From contig NC_071393.1 in NCBI RefSeq assembly GCF_022682495.2, forward strand, positions 102,847,010 to 102,911,009: a DNA stretch of 64,000 bases. The letters are read 5' to 3'. Under the pieces are notes generated by a model, which saw nothing but the letters and a program-made list of their open reading frames with translations, made no database searches and had not been told where the DNA came from. A program made the translations under genes and the position numbers. This DNA is from Desmodus rotundus (Eukaryota > Chordata > Mammalia > Chiroptera > Phyllostomidae). Shown here one piece after another: positions 23,200 through 34,742 of the stretch (positions are counted from its first letter, which is position 1; every line of letters starts with the position of its first letter).

Positions 23200-24876
23200 C
23201 TGACGAGTTGGCAGCTGACGGACCAGGCAGTCCCGCATTTGTGTGCGAATAAACTGGGAGGAACAACTAGGGAGCGAGACAGACTGTGCAACCCAGGGTT
23301 CCAGCGCAGGGAGACAAAGCCTCGAAACCCCTGACTGTGGAAACCTGTGGGGTTTGCAGTGGTGGGAGAGGCTCCCAGACTCATAGGAGAGTTTGTTGGA
23401 GAGACCCACAGGGTCCTAGAACATACACAAATCCACCCACCTGGAAATCAGGCCAGAAGGGCCCAGTTTGCTTGTGGGTAACAGGGGAAGTGACTGAAAG
23501 CCAGACGAAAGCAAGTGGCATTATTCCCTCTTAGACCTCTCACCCACATACAGCACCACAACAGTGACAAGGGTTGTCCCGCCCCATGAATACCTAAGGC
23601 TCCACCCCTTACTATGTAACAGGGTACAAAGATAAAAAAATATGTCACTAATCAAAGAACAGGTCAAGGCTCCCAAAATAGAACTAAGCAGTGAAGAGAT
23701 AGCCAACCTATCAGATACATAGTTCAAAACACTGGTAATCAGGATACTCACAGAATTGGTAGAGTATGGTTGCAAAGTAGAGGAAGAAGTGAAGGCTATG
23801 CTGAGTGAAGTAAAGAAAGATCTATAGGGAACCAACAGTGAGGGGAAGGAAACTGGGACTCAAATCAGTGGTTTGGAGCAGAAGGAAGAAATAAACATTC
23901 AGCCAGAACAAAATGAAGAAACGAGAATTCAAAAAAATGAGGAGAGGGACAACTTTAAATATTCCAACATCCGAATCATAGGGGTGCCAGAAAGAGAAGA
24001 GGAAGAGCAAAATTGAAAACTTACTTGAACAAATAATGAAGGAGAATTTCCCCAATCTGGCAAAGGAAATAGACTCCCAGGAAGTCCAGGACTCTCAAGA
24101 CAGTCCCAAAGAAGTTGGACCCAAGGAAGCACACACTAAGGCACATCATAATTACATTAGCCAAGATTAAAGTTAAGGAGAGAATCTTAAAAGCAGCAAG
24201 AGAAAAGGACACAGTTACCTACAAAGGAGTTCCCATAAGACTGTCAGCTGATTTCTCAAAAGAAACCTTGCAGGCAAGAAGGGGCTGGAAAGAAGTATTT
24301 TGAAGTCATGAAAGGCAAGCACCTACATCCAAGATTACTGTATCCAGCAAAGCTATCATTTAGAATGGAAGGGCAGATCAAGTGGTTCCCAGGTAAGGTC
24401 GAGTAAAGGAGTTTATCATCACCAAGCCCTTATTATATGAAATGTTAAAGGGACTTATCTAAGAAAAAGAAGGTGATTAAAACTATGAACAGTAAAATGA
24501 GAACAAAGTCACAACTATCAACAACTGAACTAAAAAAAAAAAAATCAAAACCAAACGAAGCAAACAATTAGAGAATCACAAAAATCACAGAAATGGAGAT
24601 CCCACAGAGGGTTATCAGTGGGGAGGTGGGAGGGGGAGAATGGGGGAAAGGGTACAGAGAATAAGAAGCATAAATGGTAGGTAGAAAATAGACAGGGGGA
24701 AGTTAAGAATAGTATGGGAAATGGAGAAGCCAAAGAGCTTATATGTATGACCCATGGACATGAACTAAGATGGGGGAGTGCCAGTGGGAGAGGGGGTACA
24801 GGGTGTAGGAGAATAAAGGGGAGAAAAAAATGGGACAACTGTAATCGCATAATCAATAAAATATACTAAAAAAAAT
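23200..24876 (+). mobile_element. HAL1-like non-autonomous L1 element, copy 2, 5'-truncated
   Basis: From about 23200 this aligns with copy 1 from ~13530 onward: 5'UTR ('ggaggaacaactagggag', 'tgttggagagacccacagggtcctagaa'), ORF1 relic, G-rich 3'UTR and the end 'gggacaactgtaatcgcataatcaataaaatata'. As in copy 1, ORF1 leads straight into the 3'UTR without ORF2. The ~230-base 5' end present in copy 1 is missing. Flanks differ from those of copy 1, so these are independent insertions rather than a segmental duplication. No clean target duplication was found. Confidence 0.82.
23649..24462 (+). pseudogene. Broken ORF1-like gene of HAL1-like copy 2
   Basis: This has the same block order as copy 1: the 'LSDT' block then TAG at 23720-23722, 'RILTELVEYG', RRM blocks, 'RILKAAREK', 'LSADFSKETLQARR', then the extra-T frameshift giving TGA at about 24300-24302, and the later frame change with TAA at 24404-24406. 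Private damage includes an extra early stop near 23826, a 16-base deletion relative to copy 1 near 23949 and small indels around 23990-24110. The longest open piece is the last ~62 codons (24115-24303). Confidence 0.8.
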
Positions 24877-26387
24877 AGCTGCCTCTGGCTGCAAAAGTCA
24901 GGTTAGTGAGCTGAATTAACTTCCATCTCCCCAAATGAACTATCCTATTTTTGATGAAAGATAACATGACTATTTGCTTTTTATCCCCCAGCAGTTGATA
25001 ATTTCCTGCATTCACTGAATGAAATATTAATGAGGACTTACAAATGTTTATTTTGATCCTTCTCTCTCCTCTGTGAATAGTGTCCTTTGCCTATCATCAT
25101 TATATCAGTCGATGATGATCTTGGCCTTTGTGATGGCTACAAAGAAGGTTGAGATTCCAGGGATGGGTACTGTGATGTGGTTAGGATCCCAATGATGCCA
25201 GAAGAAACTCACTAGAGCTAGGTCACCTGGGATTGACAGAGGACCAGGGGTTGTAAAGTGGTCACTGAAGTCTTGGGAGATTTCAGATGCACTGGGCCTC
25301 TCTCTAGTTCTTGCTGATTTCTCTTTGGGAATCTGTTCAAATCTCCTTTCTCCCTCTTTCTGCTTGTGTAGTTCTCCACTCATGTGCCATCAGCCTAAAA
25401 GTGGCCCATCAGGCTTCTGAACCCCCACTTCACTTTGCCAGTTTTCATCTGCTCTCTGTACTTAGGGCTGGCATGTCTGTATGTCATTTAGGTGACTTTT
25501 TAGAGCCAAACCTTGAGCCACTGGCTAGCTTGTGGACTAACTGCCCTAGACGCAGGCTGCCAGCCCTGCGGTGGTCACCTGTGTGCAGAGCCTGGCTCTG
25601 CCAGAGTCCAAGCTTGGCCGCATAGATAGCAGTGGTGTCGGCAGTACTTGTTCATGGAGCATCCTTTTCTGGCAGATCTAAGTCTTGAAATTTTATGAAA
25701 GGATATGATGAATGTTTCCCTTCCTTATGGCATTCTTAATACATAAGCCTCTCCCTGGCAGGATGACTGCCGAGTTTTCTTGTTGGCTCATGCCGTGCCT
25801 GCTTTTAAACCAGGGGAAGACAGTGAAGGGAGGGGCATTTCTTCATATTTTCGGGTGTGAAGGAGCATCCTGTATCTGGATGGTGGGGTTAGGTCTCCAC
25901 TGTGTATTTTTTTATTCAGTTTTGTAGGCTTTAGGATTACAAGGGATCAAATTCAGGAAGCAGTTTAACTCTTAGTCCTTGGAATTTGCTCTTGCTTCTG
26001 TTTTGGTGCTAGTGGGATTCCACCCCCTCACATTCTTTTTCTGCATCTTTCTGTATAGTGAGTGAGATAATGGAAGAGGTTGCAGTAGGAGCTGTGGCCA
26101 GACAATGTTTTAACCTTGACTGTACGTTTTGTCAGGTCCGAAGCTCTGGTGTATGGCATCAAACAGGTAGTCTAATAAACCTACTTTTCTTCATCCCTCT
26201 GATTCATCACCATCAACTTTGAGACTAATAGTAGTGTTAGTGTCTGGACCGTGACAGACCAGTCCAGATGAGGCAGTCCAGGTCTTGAATTTCTAGCAGC
26301 ATCAGATATCTCTTTATTAGTGTGATGCTGTCCTTGGATGACTTGCCCGACACATGTTACATAATTGCACATGAGAATAAGAGGTGC
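24877..26387. other. Unassigned non-coding DNA
   Basis: No repeat is recognised. The minus-strand frame at 25105-25383 (92 codons) and the plus-strand frame at 25311-25625 have no domain I can name. Confidence 0.35.
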
Positions 26388-26735
26388 AAACTTCCCGTTA
26401 TAAAATAAAGTAAGTCACAGGGATGTAATGTACAGCATATGGAATATAGTCAATAATATCATAACTTTGCACAGTAACAGATGATTACTAGGTTAATTGC
26501 AGTGATCACTTGGCAACTTATACAGGGCCAAAAATAGGTTTGTAGTTGTTGGCATGGAGAAAGACATGCAATTATGAGTATCACAATGGCTCTATTAACT
26601 CTGTGCTTCACATACAACTGAAAACCTACTTTTGCCCCACCCTGTATAAATGTTGAATAACTATGTTGTGTACCTGAAACTCATATGCTGTTGTATGTCA
26701 GCTGTACTTTAATTTGAAAAAAAAAAGTGAAAAGG
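26388..26735 (+). mobile_element. L1 3' end, split by a MITE
   Basis: 'cttcccgttataaaataaagtaagtcacagggatgtaatgtacagcatatgg' and, after the MITE, 'aatgttgaataactatgttgtgtacctgaaactcatatg' plus 'tatgtcagctgtactttaatttgaaaaaaaaaa' are the standard 3' end of an older L1. The two halves join smoothly when the MITE at 26523-26644 is removed. Confidence 0.85.
26523..26644. mobile_element. 122-bp mariner-type MITE nested in L1
   Basis: Terminal inverted repeats are visible: left 'cagggccaaaaataggttt' and right, reverse-complemented, 'cagggtggggcaaaagtaggttt'. The element is flanked by TA on both sides (26521-26522 and 26645-26646), the hallmark target duplication of the Tc1/mariner superfamily. At 122 bp it cannot code for a transposase and would have been moved in trans. 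It sits inside an L1 3' end and is therefore younger than that L1. Confidence 0.88.
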
Positions 26736-28247
26736 AAATAAATGCACATTAGCACTCAAGTGTAAAGCAAAGGAAAGAGCATTGGATAATGGAGCGTCAA
26801 AGGAAAAGAGTACAGATGCTTGTTTATTATTTTAAACTGCGGTTAACCTCTCCATTTTGTAGGGAAGTTCCCCAGTGTTCATCTTGCATTAGTCCCGCAT
26901 TCAGTTATCTGAAGACTCTAACCAGGAGCCCCTGCCAGGAGCACTGTTTGCACCTCTTGCTCAGGTGCTCTTTGCAGTGAAAGTGACACATGGGTTGAAA
27001 GCAGAGCGTTCCAGCTTCCCAGTGCCGTGTCTGCTGAGAGTCATGTATCACTTGTGTTCGTTGTGATCGTTTTTGGTCAACTATTGTGTGAAGTTGATTG
27101 AGTACAACTTTTAGAGTTTATAGATCGACCACTTTAGCTATGCTAGTGTGTTTCGGAATAAGCCTACTTGATGTCTTAGAGCACACGCGCTCTGGCATTT
27201 AGGTACAAGTACGGACACAGCATTGTTTCAGCTCCAGCTCTTTGTCAGAGATAAGTCGAGCGTCATGAATACTGGGGGAGACTTACTCTTTGGTTTTAAT
27301 TACATTTGTGTATTAACTTCTACAGCGGCTCTCATAGTAAGTGGCTTTTGAGGAATGAGTGCGACCTCAGCATATCCAGAGTCCTAGCCAGCTTTGAGTG
27401 TTGTGTTTGTGGGTGTGTGTGTGTAATGCCTGCTTATGCTTGCCTTTCGTCTCAGTTCTCTGTTTTTTATAAAGGCAGTAGTTGCTTTTATAGTTCTGAT
27501 TCTACTCTGTTGCTTTTGCTTACTCACGGTGCCTTGCTTTTGTGTGTATTTTTTTTTAGTTACTACGGTGAGTTCATATTCTTAGAATTTTCCCAGTGGC
27601 AATTCTGAGGCCAGAGTGAAGGGTAGCCTCCTGGAGAGGAATTACCTGTGCTTCTCCCTGGTGACTGGAGGCATTCCTGACCTCAGCCGACCCAACCCCC
27701 TGGGCAACTGGAAATTCAACTCTCCACTTGAGGCTTTTTGGACCTCAGGCTACTTTGGGCTACAAACTTCTGTAAGGTCTGACTTGTGATTATGAATTCG
27801 TGTGGGTGCAAGGGTCTCCCCTCTTCACTCAGAGCCCAAACTGAGACGGCAATTGTGTTTGTAGTCCTAAGGTGTCAGTTTAATTCTCATTCTCCCAAAC
27901 ACTGAGGGTGTGGTTCTTTGGTGTGGCTTATTAGACACTCACTCGGGGCAGGCCCTGGGCGTTGTGTTTATTTGTTGCTTGTTTCTGTCTCTAGCTCCAC
28001 TGAGAGACCACAAAGAAAACACAAGTCTGCCTGGCCCAGCAGACGCCCCTGTGGCAAAACCAATTTTAGTCCCCTGCTTACTTCTTAGGATTCCCGCCTC
28101 CACTTAATCTTTGGCTTCTAATATTCCTTACTGACCAGACAGGTCATATATATCTATATTTTTAACATTTTATCTTTAATTTTCAATGTCTAGATCAGTC
28201 AGAGTACCTACTTGGACAGTTGCCCTCCCCATCCCCAAAGTGGAAGT
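26736..28247. other. Unassigned non-coding DNA
   Basis: No repeat or exon is recognised. A short (GT)n run lies at about 27411-27424. Confidence 0.35.
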
Positions 28248-28434
28248 CCTCAGTTAATTTTTTTTTTAAGGTTTTACTTATTTATTTTTAGAGAGAGGGG
28301 AAGGGAGGGAGAAAGAGAGGGAGACATATTGATGTGAGAGAGAAACGTCGATCTGTTGCCTCTCACACACTCCCTAAATGGAACAGAACCCTCAGCCCAA
28401 CCAACTGAACCTACCAGTCATGGCCTCAGTTAAT
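28248..28434 (-). mobile_element. VES-type bat SINE with perfect target-site duplication
   Basis: T-run, 'acttatttatttttagagagaggggaagggagggagaaag', then the antisense tRNA-like head ending 'ctaccagtcatgg'. The body is 28259-28423. The 11-bp direct repeat cctcagttaat is exact at 28248-28258 and 28424-28434. The head is more diverged than in the 51.9 kb copy. Confidence 0.9.
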
Positions 28435-29958
28435 CCCTAAGACAGCTTTGAACCTTTCACCACTGGTCCCGCTGCAGGACTGGCGGGCCCTTTTCAGAAT
28501 TCACGTCTGAGACGCCCCCAGTCTGCTCGGTAATAATATTCAGTGCTCACCGCTTGTTCAGAATCCCATTCTAGTCAGACAACTCTGATTTCTAGGTCCT
28601 TTTTTCCTGCATGGAACTAAATTCTAGTTCCCCATTTTTTCTTCCAGTTGTTGAATATTCTGTTCCTTGAAGCAGCACAAGTACATCTCCTCTTCACCTG
28701 GCAGCTCTTCAGGTGTTTCCTTCCTCATTCTTCTCCTACTGCACTAAGCTTTTCGGATTAAGGGCCCCCCTTGTCTGTCACTTCTCCGGCAGTGTGACTC
28801 AGGCTCCCCATTCCCAAACGTCAGGGTCACTGATGGTTCCCTCTGTTTGATGACTGGTTGTCAGCTCCTCAGGCATTACATATTCAGAACTGCATCAGCT
28901 ATTCCAAGCGTGGGACCACGTGAGAGTACGTGGACTGCCCAGACGCTTCTTTCCATGCCTTCGTGGCTTTGTGTGAGCAGCTGTTACAGTTCCTTACAGT
29001 TCACTGAGCTAATAACCACGTCTTTCCTCCCCAGCCCCGTTCTCCCTGCCCTCCAACCCTGATCTTTTCATGTGAACTCTCTTAAGGCAGCTCTTATTCA
29101 TCCTGAAATTATGAATAATAAGCATTTTAAAAGGAAAATGATGTGCTGTTATCTGATTCCTTTTGGAATGGGCATAGTAAGCCCCCGATATGATCCTATT
29201 TATCTTTGCTTAAGAATAATTTACTTGAATGGAAAATAACCTAGAGTCTCAAAAACTCTTAAATTGTTGGTTTAAAAACCTAACACTTTGACTTGATATT
29301 TTATCAATCGTCCGCAGAAGTTGGTAGTTATTCAGTTATAATTAAAAATAACTAAATCTATTGAATTAATATGCCTCTTGCAGTTATAGTGTCCCTTAAG
29401 ATATTTTACAGAGGAGTTTCATTTACTGTCTTTAAGGGAAGAGATTGAAGTTCTTAAAAATCTCATTTTATCCAACATTTGATGTCAATTGCTATTTTAT
29501 GTTGACTGTAGCAATTAGATTTCCTGCTGATTGCAGTCATCCAGTATATAATATATCAAGAAAATCTATTAATTATAATTTAGATTCTTGTCATAAGTAT
29601 TTTAGAAGGCTTCTAGCAGTGGTAGTAATAGTTAAAGGTATTTAATTTTCTTAATCCATCTCCAATTATTTTGCTCTTCTCAAAATAAAATCTTGGTTTC
29701 TCATGTTCCTGTTTTGATTTTGTGACCTTTGATTGTGGGCTCACTAGTTTTGTGTAGACTTATTATAATTACATTTATGGCTAGATTTGTTCTAAATTTC
29801 AGGCAATGAATTTGGTGTCTATTTAATAAGTTACTAAGATCATTCAAGAAACTAACTGAACAAGAACACAAAGCTTGTATTCAAAAGTCAGCCGAGTGAC
29901 AGTTTCTGTGTCTGTGAACACATCTGCCAACCATGTTAACCAGGAGGGTCCGAGGGTT
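28435..29958. other. Unassigned non-coding DNA
   Basis: No repeat or exon is recognised. The sequence becomes A/T-rich after ~29100. Confidence 0.35.
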
Positions 29959-30339
29959 AAAGTTATTTAAGGTTCGCACTCTGCCTCCCGGGAGCACGCC
30001 CGTACCTTTTCCTTCCCCCCTTCTTCCTCCACAGGAGTGCATCTCCTAAACTCTAAGGATCCCCACAAGACCTGTGACCAGGGGAGCAGTGGGCAGTGGC
30101 AGCTTTGTTTGGGACTAACCCCTGAATCTGTCTCCAAGGACCCCTTTGCTCTGGCTCCCCAGTGAGCTGACAGAAGCCCCGCCTTGGCTCATTTCTATCC
30201 TATAACATTTCTAGAGTCAGAGCAGCCCCGCCGAGGCTCTCTCCTGTTGCTTTTTCTGGCCTGGGCCCTTCATTGTTTCACTGTCTCCAGCTATAATAAA
30301 TGTACTCTCAAAAAAAAAAAAGTTACTTTAAGGTTCACA
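29959..30339 (+). mobile_element. Retroposed polyadenylated sequence of unknown source
   Basis: A ~340-base GC-rich body (29979-30320) ends with AATAAA (inside 'ctataataaatgtactctc') about 13 bases before a 12-base A-run. It is flanked by a direct repeat: agttatttaaggttcgca (29961-29978) and agttactttaaggttcaca (30321-30339). These are the marks of an L1-mediated retrocopy of a polyadenylated RNA. I do not recognise the parent. The C/T-rich 3' part with a terminal AATAAA could come from an LTR-initiated transcript or the 3' end of a gene. Confidence 0.7.
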
Positions 30340-30601
30340 TAAAAGGATTTATTCAGTGAATGAGGAAAAAAAAATCCTTGCCTGGAGATAAAAGAAGTTA
30401 GAAGAGTAACAAGTAAGGAAGGTAGCTGAAAACTTCCTTGAAATGATTAAAGCAACCCAAACGGTGAATTAAGCATGCTTTATTAATGGTGAAAATGTTT
30501 TTTTCATTGATTTTGATTGGAAGCATGAATGAACTCTAAATTGTATCACATTTTTGGGGAGGACTTTTAATGCTAATGTCACTTAGTGACCTGAGATACT
30601 A

Positions 30602-30874
30602 TTTTTTTTTTTAATTTATTTATTGTTATTTAATTACAGTTGTATGCCTTTTCCCCCATCCCTTCACCCCACCCCAGGTGAACCCACTTCCCTCCCCCCT
30701 CTCCACCCTCCCCCTTGGATTTGTTCATGTGTCCTTTATAGTAGTTCCTGTAATCCCCTCTACCCACTGTCCCCGCCCCCACCCCCCACCCCCCACCCCC
30801 GCCCTTGCTATTGTTACATTGTTCTTAACTTCAATGTCTCTGGTTATATTTTGTTTGCTTTTTCCTTCTATTGC
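30602..30874 (-). other. L1 3'UTR, polyadenylation signal and A-tail
   Basis: In sense orientation the 3'UTR follows the ORF2 stop, carries a G-rich tract (30771-30804), then 'acaactgtaattaaataac' and tandem AATAAA (30613-30624), and ends in about 11 A. The end phrase resembles the 3' ends of the HAL1-like copies ('gggacaactgtaat...aataaaata'), consistent with shared recognition by ORF2 protein. Confidence 0.85.
30771..30804 (-). other. G-quadruplex-capable tract in L1 3'UTR
   Basis: The plus strand is ccccgccccc then accccccacc ccccaccccc gccc, giving six G-runs of 3-6 bases separated by single bases on the L1 sense strand. Such tracts are known in mammalian L1 3'UTRs. An effect here is inference. 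Confidence 0.75.
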
Positions 30875-33800
30875 TTATGTTCCAGTTAAAGGTGAGATCA
30901 TATGGTATTTGTCCCTCACTTCCTGGCTTATTTCACTTAGCATAATGCTCTCCAGTTTCATCCATGCTGTTGCAAAGGGTATAAGCTCCTCCTTTCTCTC
31001 TGCTGCGTAGAATTCCATTGTGTAAATATACCATAGTTTTTGGATCCACTCGTTTGCTGATGGGCACTTCGGTTGCTTCCAGTATTTGGCTATTGTAAAT
31101 TGTGCTGCTATGAACATTGGGGTGCACAGATTCTTTTGGATTGGTGTTTCAGTGTTCTTAGGGTATAATCCCAGCAGCGGAATTGCTGGGTCAAAGGGCA
31201 GTTCCATTTTTAGTTTTCTGAGGAAATTCCATACTGTTTTCCACAGTGGCCTCACCACTCTGCATTCCCACCAACAGTGCACTAGGGTTCCCTTTTGTCC
31301 GCATCCTCTCCAACATTTGTTTGTGGATTTGTTTATGTTGGCCATTCTGACTGGTGTGAGATGATACCTCATTGTGGTTTTAATTTGCATCTCTCTGATG
31401 GCTAGTGATGCTGAGCATCTTTTCATATGTCTCTGGGCCTTCTGTATGTCTTCCTTGGAGAAGTGTCTGTTCAAGTCCTTTGCCCATTTTTTAATTGGGT
31501 TGTTTGTCTTCCTGGAGTGGAGTCGTGTGAGTTCTTTATATATTTTGGAGATCAGGCCCTTGTCTGAGGTATCATTGGCAAATATGCTTTCCCATATTGT
31601 TGGTTCTCTTTGTAATTTGGTGCTGTTTTCTTTAGCCATGCAGAAGCTTTTTATTTTGATGAGGTCCCATTTGTTTATTCTTTCCTTTATGTCCCTTGCT
31701 TTAGGGGATGTGTCTGTGAGGATGTTGCTGCGTGGAATGTCTGAGATTTTCCTGCCAATGTTTTCTTCAAGGACTTTTATGGTGTTACGGCTTATATTTA
31801 AGTCTTTTATCCATCTTGAGTTTATTTTCGTGTATGGCGTAAGTTGGTGATCGAGTTTCATTTTTTTGCACGTAGCTGTCCAGATCTCCCAACACCATCT
31901 GTTGAAGAGACTGTTTTTGCTCCATTTTATGCTCCTGCCTCCTTTGTCAAATATTAATTGATCGTATAGATTTGAGTTTATTTCTGGGCTCTCTATTCTG
32001 TTCCATTGGTCTATGTGCCTGTTTTTATGCCAGTACCAGGCTGTTTTGATTACCGTTGCCTTGTAATACAGTTTGATATCAGGTATTGTGATACCTCCTG
32101 CTTTGTCCTTCTTTCTCAAAATTGCTGCTGCTATTCGAGGTCGTTTATGGTTCCATATGAATTTCTGTAATGTTTGTTCTATATCTGTGAAATATGTCAT
32201 GGGTACTCTAATAGGGATTGCATTGAATCTATAAATTGCTTTGGGTAGTATGGCCATTTTGATGATGTTAATTCTTCCAATCCATGAACATGGTACATGC
32301 TTCCATTTGTTTGTATCTTCCTTAATTTCTTTCTTCAGTGTTGTGTAGTTTTCTGAGTACAGGTCTTTTACCTCCTTGGTTAGGTTTATTCCTAGGTACT
32401 TTATTTTTCTTGTTGCTATATCGAATGGGATTTTTTTCCTGATTTGTGTTTCTGCAGTTTCGTTGTTGGTGTACAGGAATGCCTTTGATTTCTGGGTATT
32501 GACTCTGTATCCAGCTATTTTGCCAAATTCATTTATTAGGTCAAGTAGTTTTTGAGTGGAGTCTATAGGGTTTTCCATGTACACTATCATGTCGTCTGCA
32601 AACAGTGACAGTTTCATTTCCTCCTTTCCAATTTGGATGCCTTTTATTGCTTTTTCTTGTCTGATTGCTGTGGCTAGGACTTCCAATACTATGTTGAATA
32701 GGAGTGGTGAGAGAGGGCATCCTTGTCTTGTTCCTGATCTTAGTGGGAAAGCTCTAAGTTTTTGTCCATTGAATGTGATGCTGGCTGTAGGTCTCTCATA
32801 TATGGCCTTAATTATGTTGAGGACTGCTCCCTTTATTCCCACTTGGCTGAGTGTTTTTATCAGAAATGGGTGCTGTATCTTATCGAATGCTTTTTCCGCA
32901 TCTATTGATATGATCATGTGATTTTTGTCTTTGCTGTTGTTGATGTGATGTATTATGTTTATTGATTTGCGAATATTGTACCATCCTTGCATCCCTGGGA
33001 TGAATCCCACTTGGTCATGGTGGATGATCTTTTTAATATATTGCTGGATGCGGTTTGCTAATATTTTGTTGAGAATTTTAGCGTCTATGTTCATCAGCGA
33101 TATTGGCCTGAAGTTTTCTTTCTTCGTTGTGTCTTTATCTGGTTTTGGGATTAGGATGATGTTGGCTTCATAAAAAGAGTTTGGGAGTCTTCCATCAGTT
33201 TGGATTTTTTCGAATAGTCTGTGAAGGATAGGGGTTAGTTCTTCCTTAAATGCTTTGTAGAAATCTCCTGTGAAACCATCTGGTCCAGGGCTTTTGTGTG
33301 ATGGGAGTTTCTTGATGACTGCTTCAATTTCCTTTGCTGATATTGGTCTGTTCAGGTTTTCTGCTTCTTCTTCAGTCAGTTTTGGAAGATTATATTTTTC
33401 TAGAAATGTGTCCATTTCATCTAGGTTTTCAAATTTCTTAGCATATAGGTCTTCATAGTAATTTCTTACGATCCTTTGTATTTCTGTGGTATCAGTTGTA
33501 ATCTCTCCACTTTCATTTCTAATTCTGTTTATTTGGATCCTCTCTCTTTTCTTCTTGATAAGCCTACTTAAAGGCTTGTCGATTTTGTTTATCTTTTCAA
33601 AGAACCAGCTTCTGGATTCATTGATCCTTACAATTGTGCTTTTAGTCTCTATGTCATTTAGTTCTGCTCTGATCTTGGTTATTTCCTTCCTTCTGCTTGC
33701 TCTGGGCTGTCTTTGTTGTTGTTCCTCCAGTTCTTGTAGGCGTAGGGTTAGGTTGTTTGTGTGAACTGTTTCTAACTTCTTAAGGTAGGCCTGTATTGCT

Positions 33801-34696
33801 ATGAACTTCCCTCTCAGGACTGCCTTAGCTGTGTCCCATAGGTTTTGGGTTGTTGTGAGTTCGTTTTCATTTGTTTCCAGGAAGTTTTTGATTTCTTCCC
33901 TAATCTCGTTCTTGACCCATTCATTGTTTAATAGCATGCTATTCAGTCTCCATGATTTTGAGTGTTTTGGGTTTTTACCCTTGGGGTTGGTTTCTAGTTT
34001 CAGACCCTTGTGGTCAGAGAAGATGCTTGATATGATTTCAATTTTCTTGAATTTGTTGAGGGTTGCTTTGTGTCCTATCATGTGGTCTATCTTTGAAAAA
34101 GATCCATGGACACTTGAAAAGAATGTGTATTTTGCTTCTTTGGGATGAAAAGCTCTGTATATATCAGTTAAGTCCATTTCCTCTAGGGTATTGTTAAGTG
34201 ACACAATATCTTTGTTAATCTTTTGTTTGGAAGACCTGTCCATTTTTGATAGTGGGGTGTTAAAATCCCCTACTATAATTGTGTTGCTGTCAATATCTTT
34301 CTTGAAATCCTCCAAGATTTTCTTTATGTATTTGGGTGCTCCTATGTTGGGTGCATATATATTTATAATGTTTATGTCTTCTTGGTGGATTCTTCCTTTG
34401 AGTATTATGAAGTGACCTTCTGGGTCTCTCTTTATGGCCCTTCTTTGGAAGTCTATTTTGTCTGATATGAGTATTGCTACCCCTGCTTTTTTTTCCTGTC
34501 CGTTTGCTTGGAAAATTTGTTTCCAGCCCTTCACTTTCAGTCTGTGTAAGTCTTTTGTCCTGAGATGGGTTTCTTGTAGGCAGCATATGTGTGGGTTATG
34601 TTTTCTTATCCATTCAGCTGTTCTATGTCTTTTGATTGGAGCATTTAATCCATTTACATTTAAGGTTATTATCGATAGGTAGTTATTCATTGCCAT
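30875..34696 (-). CDS. LINE-1 ORF2 protein: endonuclease and reverse transcriptase
   Basis: 1273 residues, close to the 1275 of human L1 ORF2, with no break. An APE-type endonuclease fills the first ~240 residues: NVNGLN (N15), QET (E42), VGDFN (D144, N146), KIDH (D204) and SDH (D228, H229), all expected catalytic positions. A Z-like linker precedes the reverse transcriptase (~480-780), which has '[10 protein letters not shown]', '[20 protein letters not shown]', '[11 protein letters not shown]' (D599), '[18 protein letters not shown]' and the FADD box at 699-702. A C-terminal zinc-knuckle-like motif CX3CX7HX4C uses C1128, C1132, H1140 and C1145. The protein nicks target DNA and primes reverse transcription of L1 RNA at the nick. 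In known L1s it is translated at low level downstream of ORF1, and it also mobilises SINEs in trans. The first ATG was chosen; a second lies two codons in. Confidence 0.96.
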   Translation of the reverse strand: MAMNNYLSIITLNVNGLNAPIKRHRTAEWIRKHNPHICCLQETHLRTKDLHRLKVKGWKQIFQANGQEKKAGVAILISDKIDFQRRAIKRDPEGHFIILKGRIHQEDINIINIYAPNIGAPKYIKKILEDFKKDIDSNTIIVGDFNTPLSKMDRSSKQKINKDIVSLNNTLEEMDLTDIYRAFHPKEAKYTFFSSVHGSFSKIDHMIGHKATLNKFKKIEIISSIFSDHKGLKLETNPKGKNPKHSKSWRLNSMLLNNEWVKNEIREEIKNFLETNENELTTTQNLWDTAKAVLRGKFIAIQAYLKKLETVHTNNLTLRLQELEEQQQRQPRASRRKEITKIRAELNDIETKSTIVRINESRSWFFEKINKIDKPLSRLIKKKRERIQINRIRNESGEITTDTTEIQRIVRNYYEDLYAKKFENLDEMDTFLEKYNLPKLTEEEAENLNRPISAKEIEAVIKKLPSHKSPGPDGFTGDFYKAFKEELTPILHRLFEKIQTDGRLPNSFYEANIILIPKPDKDTTKKENFRPISLMNIDAKILNKILANRIQQYIKKIIHHDQVGFIPGMQGWYNIRKSINIIHHINNSKDKNHMIISIDAEKAFDKIQHPFLIKTLSQVGIKGAVLNIIKAIYERPTASITFNGQKLRAFPLRSGTRQGCPLSPLLFNIVLEVLATAIRQEKAIKGIQIGKEEMKLSLFADDMIVYMENPIDSTQKLLDLINEFGKIAGYRVNTQKSKAFLYTNNETAETQIRKKIPFDIATRKIKYLGINLTKEVKDLYSENYTTLKKEIKEDTNKWKHVPCSWIGRINIIKMAILPKAIYRFNAIPIRVPMTYFTDIEQTLQKFIWNHKRPRIAAAILRKKDKAGGITIPDIKLYYKATVIKTAWYWHKNRHIDQWNRIESPEINSNLYDQLIFDKGGRSIKWSKNSLFNRWCWEIWTATCKKMKLDHQLTPYTKINSRWIKDLNISRNTIKVLEENIGRKISDIPRSNILTDTSPKARDIKERINKWDLIKIKSFCMAKENSTKLQREPTIWESIFANDTSDKGLISKIYKELTRLHSRKTNNPIKKWAKDLNRHFSKEDIQKAQRHMKRCSASLAIREMQIKTTMRYHLTPVRMANINKSTNKCWRGCGQKGTLVHCWWECRVVRPLWKTVWNFLRKLKMELPFDPAIPLLGLYPKNTETPIQKNLCTPMFIAAQFTIAKYWKQPKCPSANEWIQKLWYIYTMEFYAAERKEELIPFATAWMKLESIMLSEISQEVRDKYHMISPLTGT

Positions 34697-34742
34697 TATT
34701 TCCTACCTGTGTTCCTCTGTCTTTCTCTTTTCCTTCCTTTCC

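Noticed and set aside
24545..24856. Minus-strand Pro/Ser/Phe-rich open frame, and a similar one at 14947-15459
   Set aside because: Both are antisense to the G-rich 3'UTRs of the HAL1-like elements.
13298..24876. HAL1-like copies 1 and 2 as a segmental duplication
   Set aside because: The flanking sequences differ, copy 2 is 5'-truncated, and each copy ends in its own A-rich tail, which fits independent retrotransposition.
25105..25383. 92-codon minus-strand frame, considered as a retroviral gag or env remnant
   Set aside because: I could not identify any diagnostic retroviral motif, LTR or primer-binding site, so there is no support for an endogenous retrovirus here.
34290..34586. 98-codon minus-strand frame inside the L1
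   Set aside because: It is an out-of-frame shadow of the ORF2 endonuclease region.
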